Part shown: piece after piece, positions 34,975 to 43,867 of the stretch
How positions within the stretch are numbered: position 1 is the stretch's first letter
Layout of the letters: every line of letters starts with the position of its first letter
NCBI GenBank assembly: GCA_934140005.1
Contig: CAKPBB010000013.1
Coordinates: 1-54,299 of the forward strand
Reading direction: 5' to 3'
DNA: 54,299 bases
Source of the DNA: an uncultured Clostridia bacterium
GTDB taxonomy: Bacteria; Bacillota; Clostridia; TANB77; CAG-508
Program-made: the position numbers and the translations under genes
Notes under the pieces: generated by a model
What the model was told of the DNA's origin: nothing
Seen by the model: only the letters and a program-made list of their open reading frames with translations
Databases searched by the model: none

Positions 34975-37410
34975 GTGGAAAAAGACACAAAAGAAGACTT
35001 ACTAGAAAAACTTAAATATTTAGGTTTAAATACAGAAGAAGTACCAGAGTATTTAAAGGATTTTAGTCCAATATCTTTTAATACAACAAGATTAAATAAT
35101 GATAGAGATCATAGAGTATTTCAATTCGTTCCAATAGACAAAATTCAAATTCTCCTAACACCTACTCACAGAAATGATGATATAAAGGAAAAATATTCAA
35201 AGGCGGTACCATTAGGCAGATTTTTCAATCCAACAGGAACAGAAGAAGATATTGAAAGATATGCAACTTTATTAAAAATATTTACAAAACTTTCAATAGC
35301 TGAAATAGAAAATATTGCTATTGTACAAAAAGAATTGGAAAAAACAGAGCCTTTTCGAGTTAAATATAACAAAGATCATCTTTGGCAAATTTATTATTCA
35401 GAGCAAACAGATAGCTACTTTATGCTTGTTTGCACTAAAGAAGAAACTTTCTCTGAGTTTTTTTATCTATTAAAAAAGAAAATTGAATTTGCTGAAAATA
35501 AAAGAGTTAAAAATGCACCTAAAATATTTGTACCAATAAACTATGTTAATTATAGTGGAGAATTTTTAACTCGTGATGAAATAACAGACGTTGAAAATTA
35601 TTTATGGCTTTTTACAAAAAATTGGCCTTTAATATTTGAAGTATATGATAGAAATAGAAAATTATCGCTTCAAATTGTAGGAGATACTTATGTTTATCAA
35701 AATGTAAAAAGCACATATAAAATGAAGTTAATAAATCCAGAAGAAGCAATAAAATTTTATAAGTTATTAAAAGCACTGTTTATTATGCAAACAGAGATAA
35801 AAGACCATTTTAAATTTACTACTAAAATAGATAGCAAAAATGGACTTGAACTATACATGGGAAAAATAAGAATAAGTTATGACAATTTGGAAGATTTTAT
35901 TAAAAGTGAGTATTTAATAGCTTTAGAAGAAATGAAAAGTCAGGAAGAAAACTTTAATGAGCTAGAGGAAAAACTAGAAGATTTGACTTCTAAAACTAAT
36001 GGTAAAGAATGTGAGTATTTAGAAAAACAAAAAGAAATATCAACATATCTTGAATATAAGAAAACTTTTTTTGGTAAAGTAAAATTTTTCTTAAAAGGTA
36101 CTAAAACGGCTAAAACAAAAAATAAAAAAGAAACAATAGAAGAAAAAATTGCTTCTGATTCAGAGCTTGAGAAAGAAACAAAAACTAAAATGATTAGTTT
36201 GGAAAGCTTTGAAAAAGAGAAAAAATATTACACTCTTGAAGATTTAGTAATGATTTATCATGTAAAAGAAAAAAATGATAGGCAAATTAAAAATTTAATG
36301 CAAGATATAAAAGCAATGACTTTAAAACTTGAAAATTTCACAAATAAAGTAAAGAATGCAAGCTTATACATTGAAGAAATTGATAAGCATAGAAAAAGTA
36401 TTTTTGATTTTTGGAAATTTGCTAACAAAGATGAAAAGCTTTCTTTGGAAATGGGAAATTTTGAGAAAAAAGTTCAAGACACTAATACAATAAAAAAGGC
36501 ATTTGATTTTGAAATGGATTTTGAAAAATTAGGTCAAGAGATGGACAAATTGCAAAGAACAAGATTATCAAAAGAGGAACTAGATAGTTTATATATTGCA
36601 AAAACGAATTTACTATATATTTTAAATATGCTAAGATTAAATGAAATGAATAAAGAAGCTTTGGAAATTGCTTTATATTCATTAAAAGAAGAATATAACA
36701 AAAATAGATTGTATATAGATACTGAAACTTTTGATATATTTGGAAATGTTGAGAATGATAGCAGAAAAGTAAAATATATTGGCAGTAAAAGCCATAGAGA
36801 AAATGAAAAAAGTAAATTTAAAATACTAAATGTAAATAGAAAAATTGATATTTTTGATTTTACTGAAAGATTGCAAAGTGTTGTAAATTATTTACAAGGT
36901 GCAATTCCAAAAATTCAGTCAAAATATGATATGTCTTTATATAAAGTTGTACCAATAACTGAAAGAATTAATGAAAAATGTTTTGATATATACAATATAA
37001 ATGTTGAAAACGAACTTGCAGATTATCATGATAATGGTGAAGGAGCTTTAAATTTGATTAAATTGAATTTTAAAGAAGGAATGCCTTTATTATATTATTC
37101 AAATATTTCATTATATGATAATAATACGCAAACACTTCCGGTGGGAATGGATTTATCAACAAATGTTTTAATTGATTGTCAAAAATTTAAGTTTAAGCAA
37201 ATAAGTAAAACAAAATTCAGAACTAATAATTATTTTAATGAAAAAGACAATTTAATTTGGCCAAAATCTAAAGATATAATTGTTTTTGAATATGATGTTA
37301 CTTTAAAATCAACAGAGAAAAATAAGGAAACTGATGTGGAAATAAAATCAGTTGAAAATGATACAGATATTGATGATGAAGTTGATTCAAAAGAGGAAAC
37401 AGAAATATAA
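34975..37410 (+). CDS. large coiled-coil protein of unknown function
   Basis: 811 residues, no family recognised. N-terminal globular part (1-310), a central coiled-coil and charged region (about 310-560, with an interrupting basic stretch FFGKVKFFLKGTKTAKTKNKK), then a C-terminal globular part with several beta segments (LLYYSNISLYDNNTQTLPVGM) and an acidic tail. No signal peptide or clear membrane helix. Start is GTG at 34975 after AGGGGGAAA. It follows the membrane protein at 34008 by 25 bases, suggesting a functional pair. Confidence 0.7.
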   Translation: MEKDTKEDLLEKLKYLGLNTEEVPEYLKDFSPISFNTTRLNNDRDHRVFQFVPIDKIQILLTPTHRNDDIKEKYSKAVPLGRFFNPTGTEEDIERYATLLKIFTKLSIAEIENIAIVQKELEKTEPFRVKYNKDHLWQIYYSEQTDSYFMLVCTKEETFSEFFYLLKKKIEFAENKRVKNAPKIFVPINYVNYSGEFLTRDEITDVENYLWLFTKNWPLIFEVYDRNRKLSLQIVGDTYVYQNVKSTYKMKLINPEEAIKFYKLLKALFIMQTEIKDHFKFTTKIDSKNGLELYMGKIRISYDNLEDFIKSEYLIALEEMKSQEENFNELEEKLEDLTSKTNGKECEYLEKQKEISTYLEYKKTFFGKVKFFLKGTKTAKTKNKKETIEEKIASDSELEKETKTKMISLESFEKEKKYYTLEDLVMIYHVKEKNDRQIKNLMQDIKAMTLKLENFTNKVKNASLYIEEIDKHRKSIFDFWKFANKDEKLSLEMGNFEKKVQDTNTIKKAFDFEMDFEKLGQEMDKLQRTRLSKEELDSLYIAKTNLLYILNMLRLNEMNKEALEIALYSLKEEYNKNRLYIDTETFDIFGNVENDSRKVKYIGSKSHRENEKSKFKILNVNRKIDIFDFTERLQSVVNYLQGAIPKIQSKYDMSLYKVVPITERINEKCFDIYNINVENELADYHDNGEGALNLIKLNFKEGMPLLYYSNISLYDNNTQTLPVGMDLSTNVLIDCQKFKFKQISKTKFRTNNYFNEKDNLIWPKSKDIIVFEYDVTLKSTEKNKETDVEIKSVENDTDIDDEVDSKEETEI

Positions 37411-37465
37411 GTTTATATATAAATTATATTGTATTCCAAAGATAAGTAAAGGTGGAGTGAGTAAT

Positions 37466-38647
37466 ATGGGAAGAATAAATATTATAGTTTTAGATAGCTT
37501 TGGAGTTGGAGAATTACCAGATGCCAATGTGTATGGAGATGAAGGCAGTAACACTTTAGAAGGAATATATAATAATACTAGTTTGAATTTACCAAATTTA
37601 AAGAAGATAGGATTATATAATATAAATGGATTGCACATTAATGAAAAAGAAGATGAACCAATTGGATGTTTTGGAAAGGCAACAGAAATAAGCAAAGGAA
37701 AAAATAGTCCAGTTGGACATTGGGAAATATCTGGGTATGTTACAGAAGTAGCTTTTTCCACATTTCCAAAAGGTTTTCCACAGGAACTATTAGATAGAAT
37801 TTCAGCAGAGGCTGGAATACCAGGATTTATTTGTAACGAAAAAGGTTCTGGAACTGATTTATTAAAAAAATATGGTGAAGAGTCTGTAAGAACTAGAAAA
37901 CCGATAGTATACACATCTGCTGATAGTGTTTTTCAAATTGCTGCTCATGAAGAAGTTTATACAGTTGAGGAATTATATAGAATTTGTAAAGTTGCAAGAG
38001 AAGTAATAGATAAATATAACTATAATATAGGAACTGTAATTGCTAGACCATTTGTAGGTACTTGCAATGAAGATTACAAGAGAACTTATAATCGTAAAGA
38101 TTTTGAAGCAACAACTTTTGGAAGAACAATGTTAGACGTACTTACAGAGAATAATAGAAAAGTATATGCTATAGGTAAAATTGAGGATTTATTCGTTGGA
38201 AGAGGAATTCAAAAAGCAGTTCATACAGAAGGAAATGCGGATGGAATAGAAAAGAATATTGAAATATTAAAAAATAAAGAAGAACACTATGATTTGATTT
38301 TTACAAATTTAGTAGACTTCGATATGTTATATGGGCATAGAAACAATGTAGAAGGCTATGCTAGAGCATTAGAATATTTTGATAGTAAATTACCAGAAAT
38401 TATTTCTGCTATGAATGAAGATGATATACTTATAATTACTGCAGACCATGGCTGTGATCCAAGTACACCAAGTACAGATCACTCTAGAGAATATATACCT
38501 ATTTTAATTTATGGAAAAAGCTTAAAGCAAAATGTTGATTTAGGAATAAGAGGTACTTATGCAGATATATCAGCAACTGTTTTAGATTATTTTGGATTAG
38601 AAAAATTAAAATATGGAACAAGTTTTAAAAATGAAATTAAAAAATAA
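37466..38647 (+). CDS. deoB: phosphopentomutase
   Basis: Interconverts ribose 1- and 5-phosphate (and deoxyribose forms) in nucleoside salvage. 393 residues, standard length; alkaline-phosphatase-superfamily metal ligands visible in IIVLDSFGVGELPD near the N-terminus, and ITADHGCDPSTPSTDHSRE near the C-terminus, with KNSPVGHWEISG between. A longer frame from 37352 overlaps the preceding gene; GGTGGAG at 37451 identifies the ATG at 37466. Confidence 0.95.
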   Translation: MGRINIIVLDSFGVGELPDANVYGDEGSNTLEGIYNNTSLNLPNLKKIGLYNINGLHINEKEDEPIGCFGKATEISKGKNSPVGHWEISGYVTEVAFSTFPKGFPQELLDRISAEAGIPGFICNEKGSGTDLLKKYGEESVRTRKPIVYTSADSVFQIAAHEEVYTVEELYRICKVAREVIDKYNYNIGTVIARPFVGTCNEDYKRTYNRKDFEATTFGRTMLDVLTENNRKVYAIGKIEDLFVGRGIQKAVHTEGNADGIEKNIEILKNKEEHYDLIFTNLVDFDMLYGHRNNVEGYARALEYFDSKLPEIISAMNEDDILIITADHGCDPSTPSTDHSREYIPILIYGKSLKQNVDLGIRGTYADISATVLDYFGLEKLKYGTSFKNEIKK

Positions 38648-38668
38648 ATAAAAAAGTAGATAAAAGGG

Positions 38669-38697
38669 TAGACACAGATTTTTTTTTGTAGTATAAT
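38669..38697 (+). promoter_or_regulatory. tRNA-Leu promoter
   Basis: TAGACA (38669-38674), 17 bases, TATAAT (38692-38697). Confidence 0.65.
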
Positions 38698-38716
38698 CAA
38701 ACACGTAGTTAAGCAG

Positions 38717-38742
38717 TTCTCTTTATCATTCAATAAAGAGAA
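38717..38742 (+). promoter_or_regulatory. hairpin in the tRNA-Leu 5' leader
   Basis: TTCTCTTTAT (38717-38726) pairs perfectly with ATAAAGAGAA (38733-38742), loop CATTCA, ending 7 bases before the mature 5' end. Possibly a processing or stabilising element; no T-run, so not a terminator. Confidence 0.55.
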
Positions 38743-38749
38743 TTTGTAT

Positions 38750-38832
38750 GCCGATGTGGCGGAACTGGCAGACGCACCAGACTCAAAATCTGGCGGGAAA
38801 CCATGTGGGTTCGAGTCCCACCATCGGTACCA
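38750..38832 (+). tRNA. tRNA-Leu (CAA)
   Basis: 83 bases including an encoded CCA. Acceptor GCCGATG with CATCGGT, anticodon stem CCAGA/TCTGG with loop CTCAAAA, so anticodon CAA (reads UUG). The long variable arm and GGTTCGAGTCC T-arm fit a class II leucine tRNA. It has its own promoter and terminator, and two cassettes lie directly downstream. Confidence 0.95.
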
Positions 38833-38846
38833 ATAGTAAATAGATG

Positions 38847-38887
38847 AAAATAAAGGCTTTGTTTTGATAAACAGAGTCTTTATTTTT
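38847..38887 (+). terminator. tRNA-Leu terminator
   Basis: An 18-pair stem with two G-U pairs: AAAATAAAGGCTTTGTTT (38847-38864) with its complement at 38869-38886, loop TGAT, T's at the end. Confidence 0.85.
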
Positions 38888-38957
38888 GAACTTTATCACA
38901 TTATTATCATGTCAGCCTGATGGAAATTTATATAAGGAATATTTAATTACTAAAAAT

Positions 38958-38986
38958 TTGCATTTTATGTTAATCTGTGATATACT
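38958..38986 (+). promoter_or_regulatory. promoter of cassette 3
   Basis: TTGCAT (38958-38963), 17 bases, TATACT (38981-38986) with extended -10 TGA. A small GAGC/GCTC stem lies in the leader at 39044-39055. Confidence 0.65.
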
Positions 38987-39066
38987 ATAAATAGCAAATT
39001 TTTATCCATTATCCAATTCCGCACGATTTATACACCATAGTAAGAGCGAATGCTCAAGGAGAAGAA

Positions 39067-39522
39067 ATGAATAATGTTATTTTGAAAAAAAGCAAGTCCG
39101 CAGATATCAAGGAGGTGATACCGAAGAGTTGGAAAGAAGGGATTGATCCTCTGATTCCTGCGTTGTGGAGCCTTATAGAGGATTCTATTTCCTTTGTACA
39201 ACCGGTACACAGCAGGTTTGAGATGGACCAAGAAATCGGTTGCCAAATCTTTGGCAACGACCCGATAGCCCTTCCTCTGATGAAAGTCATCAACAGAAAA
39301 CTGGGATACGTTCAGAATTTTAAGGTATCTCAATACTTTCCGGATGATGCATATGGAGCTAACAAGTTCCAAAGATTGGCTGACCTTTTATGGTATAGGG
39401 AATCCTGGCGTGGAAGCCAACTGGTGTTAGCACCTGGCAGTAACTTTGCAGTTCTTATCGGACCTGCTCAGCAGGGACAGACCATAGCGGTATGGGACCT
39501 GCGAATCACTAAAGTAGAATAA
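39067..39522 (+). CDS. unrecognised protein, cassette 3
   Basis: 151 residues, not recognised; soluble, compact, no signal peptide. Helical first half (SWKEGIDPLIPALWSLIEDS) and a C-terminal half with short beta segments (QLVLAPGSNFAVLIGPAQQG and TIAVWDLRI). Foreign composition: 27 of 60 bases G+C at 39361-39420, with codons such as CCG, CGG and CTG that neighbours use rarely. AAGGAG precedes the ATG. Own promoter and a two-hairpin terminator; directly downstream of the tRNA-Leu unit and in tandem with the helicase cassette. Confidence 0.75.
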   Translation: MNNVILKKSKSADIKEVIPKSWKEGIDPLIPALWSLIEDSISFVQPVHSRFEMDQEIGCQIFGNDPIALPLMKVINRKLGYVQNFKVSQYFPDDAYGANKFQRLADLLWYRESWRGSQLVLAPGSNFAVLIGPAQQGQTIAVWDLRITKVE

Positions 39523-39539
39523 TAATTCATTATCAAAAA

Positions 39540-39598
39540 ACAGACTCTTGTCTGTTCCTGCACCAACATTTCTTGGAAATGAAGGTGCAGTTTTTTTG
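39540..39598 (+). terminator. double-hairpin terminator of cassette 3
   Basis: A small stem ACAGAC/GTCTGT (39540-39555) is followed by CTGCACC (39558-39564)/GGTGCAG (39584-39590), whose inside carries CATTTC/GAAATG with a symmetrical AA/AA internal loop; seven T's follow. Confidence 0.9.
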
Positions 39599-39680
39599 TA
39601 TAAAATTCACTTTAGATATGAATATAATAATATGGTTAAGAATATATAACAAATAGAATCATTAAAGCAAAAACTATCGA

Positions 39681-39709
39681 TTTACAATTTACATAAAAAG
39701 TGATATAAT
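39681..39709 (+). promoter_or_regulatory. promoter of cassette 4 (helicase)
   Basis: TTTACA (39681-39686), 17 bases, TATAAT (39704-39709) with extended -10 TGA. Confidence 0.65.
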
Positions 39710-39771
39710 AAAAAAAGTACATTTACAATTGAATATGTCCGATTACACAACTTACATTAAGGAGAAAAAAT

Positions 39772-42396
39772 ATGACTAAGTTACCTGTTGAAAATTACAA
39801 GAATGATATTGTTGAGACCGTTCGGCAGCATGCGTTTACGCTGATTTCTGCTGAGACTGGTTCAGGCAAGTCGACTCAGATTCCGCAGTATTTGGCTGAA
39901 CATTATAGCCAGATAATTGTGACAGAGCCACGTATTATGGCAGCCAAGACTTTGGCAACAAGAGTTGCTGAAGAAATGGATGTGACTCTTGGAGAGGAAG
40001 TGGGTTATAGAACAAGCTATGACAAATGTACTTCTGAAAGTAGCAAGATTGTGTACTGTACTGATGGCTTACAGCTAATCAGGACAATTTTCACCGAAGA
40101 TACCAAAGCAGAGAAGGTTTTGATTATTGATGAGGTTCATGAATGGAACCTTAATATTGAGACCTTGATTGCATGGTGTAAGTTCATGCAAAACAAGTGG
40201 AATACCAAAGTGGTACTTATGAGTGCTACGATGGATGCTACTGGGTTGGCTGAATTCTTTGGCGAAGACTGTGGGGTTCTTAATATTCCTGGCACACTGT
40301 ATGAAGTGGAGGTTGAAGAAAGACCTAAGGAAACTTTTATTGCAACGATTAAAGAAAACATTAGACTTGGAAAGAATATTCTAGTGTTTACTGCAGGCAA
40401 AAAAGAAATTTCTGATGTGATGGAGTGCGTATATGCAGAAGATGCAACAGTTTTGCCTCTGCATGGCGAGTTAGACTGGGAGGAGCAGAAAAAATGCTTT
40501 GCTCAGTATCCTCACTCTAAAGTTATCGTTGCTACCAATGTAGCTCAGACTTCAATCACTATTCCAGATATTGATGTTGTCGTTGACAGTGGTGAAGCTA
40601 AGCTTTCTATTGCAGTTAACGGAATTCAGGGTCTGTTTTTGAAAGCAATTAGCCAGGCAGATATTGAACAGCGAAAAGGTAGAGCTGGCAGAACAAAGGA
40701 AGGCAAGTATTTTCTGTGCTCTGACTTGCCTATTGATTGCAGAGATGACTATACAATTCCTGAAATTAACAGAAGTATCTTGGATCGTGTAGTTTTGCAG
40801 ATTGCCGTAGCTGGGCTTGATGCTGAAGAACTTGATTTTTATCATCAGCCTAAAAAGGCAGCTATTCTGTCTGCAAAGAAAGAACTGACAGCTCTTGGAG
40901 CTTTTTCTGGAAAACGAGTAACCGAACTTGGCTACAAGATGGTTAGAATTCCTGTCTCTGTACAGTTGGCGAGAATGATTATCGAGGCTGAAAAGTACGG
41001 CGTTACTGAGCCTGTGATGATTATTTCTGCTATTATTGAGATGGGAGGTTTGTTGACTCCGAGAAGTTCCTACTATCATTTCACAAATGAGAGAGATAGT
41101 GACTTGCTTGCAGAACTTGATGTTTGGAATGTTTTGAACAAGCAGGGACACATTGACTTTGAGAGCCTTGGAATAAGAAAGAAAAACTTTTTTAAGATTA
41201 AGACTCATATCAGAAAAATGCGTGAGACTTTGACTGGAATCGTTGAGCTGACTAACAATGATGACAGAGATGCAATTGTAAAGTCTTGTTTGTGCGGTCT
41301 GGTATCTCATGTATATATCAGAGGATACAGTGATTATGTAGATGAGAATGGAATGGTGGCACGGCTGAATCGAAACAGTTGCATATCTAGTTATTCTAAC
41401 TTTGTAGTTGGAATTCCTAGAACTGTTGAAACGAGAAAATTCTATGGTGTGGTAAGCAAACTTAATATTCTTACTTTTGCAACAGCAATTGATGAGAAAA
41501 CTTTGTTTGAACTTGTTCCTACAAGTATTCACACTGAAGAAAGTACCAGATATTCTAGTACCTACGATTCCGTTGAGGTAACAGTTAACAAATCTTTTGC
41601 TGGAAGACACATATCTACTGATGTGCATTATGAAAAATCACATCCTGATTACGCTGAACTTAAGGAAGCATACGAGAAAAAAGTTGCTCGATATGAAGAG
41701 TATGAGCAATCTATTAAACAGCAAGAAGCAGTTATTATCGATGGAAAGGTCTTTAAAATTCAACATGGACTTTGGGGTCAAAGTGATTTTGTGGATCTTG
41801 ATATGGCTACACTGTTTACGACAACTGTAAAGGAAGTAAAACTTGATTCTGGTAAACAGATTAAAGTTGGTTGCGAAGACAGTATGGACAACAGAAAGAT
41901 GTTTAACATCGTTGAACTCAGGAACATTGTTGAGATGCAACGCGTGAGCAATATGCGCAAGCAAAAGGCTGAAGAATACGAAAGCTTGAATGTAAGTAGT
42001 ATTGAAGATGCCGTTGCAATTCAGGCAATGCTGGGCGAACAACAGATTACCATGAACAATGGTGGGTATGGTGATACTCCTATTTTTATTTATGGCTATC
42101 TTTCTTTGAAGAAAGGAACTGTAACTGCAAGAGTAGGTGATGATGAGGAAACGGCGAAAACAAGTACTGCTGAGGCTATTCAATATCTGTTCTTGAAAAA
42201 GATAGAGAAAAGCTATGGAGCAGGAAAATTTAGTCACCAAGAGGGTAAGAAAAAGAAGGTTCTTACCAGTGCCGAGATGGAGGTGAAATCGGAGTTCGAC
42301 TCCCTAGTTAGGGAAGTGGTGGCAAACATTACTGTGGAAACAGCTCTTGAGAGTTTAGAATTCGTAGACGAATACTATCATGAGCTTGTGCAGTAA
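39772..42396 (+). CDS. DEAH-box helicase, HrpA/HrpB-like, cassette 4
   Basis: 874 residues. An SF2 helicase of the DEAH/RHA class, expected to unwind RNA with any NTP. Motif I GSGKST (30-35), Ia TEPRIMAAKTLATRV, II DEVH (120-123), III SAT (151-153), IV VFTAGKK, V VATNVAQTSITIPDIDVVVD, VI QRKGRAGRT (300-308). A winged-helix/ratchet-like region follows; the C-terminal 450 residues match no domain I know, unlike the OB fold and C-terminal parts of E. coli HrpA (1300) or HrpB (about 810). Foreign composition: 25 of 60 bases G+C at 40801-40860. AAGGAG precedes the ATG; own promoter and terminator. Confidence 0.88.
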   Translation: MTKLPVENYKNDIVETVRQHAFTLISAETGSGKSTQIPQYLAEHYSQIIVTEPRIMAAKTLATRVAEEMDVTLGEEVGYRTSYDKCTSESSKIVYCTDGLQLIRTIFTEDTKAEKVLIIDEVHEWNLNIETLIAWCKFMQNKWNTKVVLMSATMDATGLAEFFGEDCGVLNIPGTLYEVEVEERPKETFIATIKENIRLGKNILVFTAGKKEISDVMECVYAEDATVLPLHGELDWEEQKKCFAQYPHSKVIVATNVAQTSITIPDIDVVVDSGEAKLSIAVNGIQGLFLKAISQADIEQRKGRAGRTKEGKYFLCSDLPIDCRDDYTIPEINRSILDRVVLQIAVAGLDAEELDFYHQPKKAAILSAKKELTALGAFSGKRVTELGYKMVRIPVSVQLARMIIEAEKYGVTEPVMIISAIIEMGGLLTPRSSYYHFTNERDSDLLAELDVWNVLNKQGHIDFESLGIRKKNFFKIKTHIRKMRETLTGIVELTNNDDRDAIVKSCLCGLVSHVYIRGYSDYVDENGMVARLNRNSCISSYSNFVVGIPRTVETRKFYGVVSKLNILTFATAIDEKTLFELVPTSIHTEESTRYSSTYDSVEVTVNKSFAGRHISTDVHYEKSHPDYAELKEAYEKKVARYEEYEQSIKQQEAVIIDGKVFKIQHGLWGQSDFVDLDMATLFTTTVKEVKLDSGKQIKVGCEDSMDNRKMFNIVELRNIVEMQRVSNMRKQKAEEYESLNVSSIEDAVAIQAMLGEQQITMNNGGYGDTPIFIYGYLSLKKGTVTARVGDDEETAKTSTAEAIQYLFLKKIEKSYGAGKFSHQEGKKKKVLTSAEMEVKSEFDSLVREVVANITVETALESLEFVDEYYHELVQ

Positions 42397-42407
42397 GAAC
42401 TGTACTT

Positions 42408-42456
42408 AAAAAGCAGGAACGCTATCGACAATTGTCGATGGCGCTTCTGCTTTTTT
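42408..42456 (+). terminator. terminator of cassette 4
   Basis: AAAAAGCAG and CTGCTTTTT close a stem that continues through CGC/GCG and ATCGACA/TGTCGAT, with internal loops; ends in T's. Confidence 0.9.
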
Positions 42457-42533
42457 GAGCTTTGGATATGACAATCAATAGATAAAAGGCTTTTAAGTAG
42501 TATGATATTTGTTATTAAATATTCCTGTTTTCA

Positions 42534-42563
42534 TTGACATATAAACAAGAAGTGTAATAAAAT
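42534..42563 (+). promoter_or_regulatory. promoter of the CDF transporter
   Basis: TTGACA (42534-42539), 18 bases, TAAAAT (42558-42563). Confidence 0.55.
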
Positions 42564-42595
42564 AATAATATTGATGAAAATGTGTGAGGTAAGAT

Positions 42596-43783
42596 ATGAC
42601 TAATTTACTAATCAAACTTTTTATAAAAGATAAAAATACAGCAGATGTGAATCAGATGAGTTCAGAAATTAGAGGAAAATATGCTACATTAGCTAGTGGA
42701 ACTGGAATTGCGGTAAATATTTTTCTATCAATTACCAAACTAATTGTAGGAATAATATCAAGCTCTATAGCAATAATTTCAGATGCCTTAAATAATATAA
42801 CTGATATAGGTTCTTCGCTTGTTACAATGATTGGATTTAAGCTCTCTAGAAAAGCTGGAGATAAAGAACACCCGTGGGGACATGGAAGAATGGAATATAT
42901 CACTGGTTTTATAGTTGATATGTTTATTGTACTTGTAGGAATTGAATTATTTAAGACTTCAATTGAAAAGATTATTGCTCCTTCTTTGCCGAGTATAAAT
43001 AATGTTACAATAGTTTTACTTATAATTGCGATAATTGCAAAATTATGGTTGTTTATATTTTACAATAAAATAGCAAAAATTATAGATTCTACAGCTTTAA
43101 AGGGTGCAGCTTATGATAGCATTTCAGATACTGTATCTACTTCAGCAGTTTTGATTTCAGCTTTTGTAGCAAAGTTTGCAGGTATTTCAATAGATGGTTT
43201 TGTAAGTTTAATTGTTTCGATTTTCATTTTTGTTACTGGGATAAAAGCTACAAAAGAGATGATTGATATGTTAATTGGCTCTGCACCAGATAAAGAATTT
43301 ATTCAGAAAATTTATGATTTTGTAAAAAATTATAAAGAAATTGTAGGAATACATGATGTAATGGTACATGATTATGGACCAGGTAGAAAAATCGTATCTT
43401 TTCATGCTGAAGTACCAGCAGATGGAAACATTAGTGAAGTCCATGATGTCATAGATAATGTAGAGCAAGCAATGTATAAAGAATTTGGCTGTATTACAAC
43501 AATACATATGGATCCAATTGTAGTAAATAACCAAGAAATCAATAATATGAAGAAAACTGTTGAAAGAGTTGTTAAAAGTATAGATGAAGAATATTCTATT
43601 CATGACTTTAGGATGACAAATGGTGGAAAAAGAGTAAATATAATTTTTGATTTAGTTGTACCATATAATTATAAAGAAAAAGACTTTAAAAGAATAGAAA
43701 AAGAAGTAAAGGATAATATTCATAATTTGAATGAAAAATATTTTGCTGTAATTAAAGTAGAACACAACTTTGCAGAAATTTAA
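42596..43783 (+). CDS. cation diffusion facilitator family transporter
   Basis: 395 residues. A proton-coupled exporter of divalent metals (Zn, Fe, Mn or Co class). Six membrane helices in the first 235 residues; metal-site residues in SDALNNITD (helix 2) and YDSISDTVSTS (helix 5), and the HPWGHGRMEYI loop. Two cytoplasmic ferredoxin-like modules appear to follow (about 240-320 and 325-395), the second atypical, making it longer than common CDF proteins of about 300. TGAGGT precedes the ATG. corA follows 84 bases later, a second metal transporter. Confidence 0.9.
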   Translation: MTNLLIKLFIKDKNTADVNQMSSEIRGKYATLASGTGIAVNIFLSITKLIVGIISSSIAIISDALNNITDIGSSLVTMIGFKLSRKAGDKEHPWGHGRMEYITGFIVDMFIVLVGIELFKTSIEKIIAPSLPSINNVTIVLLIIAIIAKLWLFIFYNKIAKIIDSTALKGAAYDSISDTVSTSAVLISAFVAKFAGISIDGFVSLIVSIFIFVTGIKATKEMIDMLIGSAPDKEFIQKIYDFVKNYKEIVGIHDVMVHDYGPGRKIVSFHAEVPADGNISEVHDVIDNVEQAMYKEFGCITTIHMDPIVVNNQEINNMKKTVERVVKSIDEEYSIHDFRMTNGGKRVNIIFDLVVPYNYKEKDFKRIEKEVKDNIHNLNEKYFAVIKVEHNFAEI

Positions 43784-43867
43784 TAGTTTTAAATAAAACA
43801 ATAGAATCTGACATAAACAACATAATATATAGAATAAAAATATAAAGAAAGATAAGTGGGTGATTTT

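Noticed and set aside
37387..37914. 175-codon minus-strand frame over deoB
   Set aside because: Antisense shadow of a clear phosphopentomutase gene, no ribosome binding site.
40552..41628. Long open frame (358 codons) on the minus strand inside the helicase gene
   Set aside because: It is antisense to a gene with all SF2 motifs, has no ribosome binding site and encodes a Ser/Asn/Phe-rich sequence without domains; a frame shadow of the higher-G+C cassette.
38822..42595. Duplicated tRNA-Leu 3' end as an attachment site
   Set aside because: No copy of the T-arm/acceptor sequence found downstream of the two cassettes.
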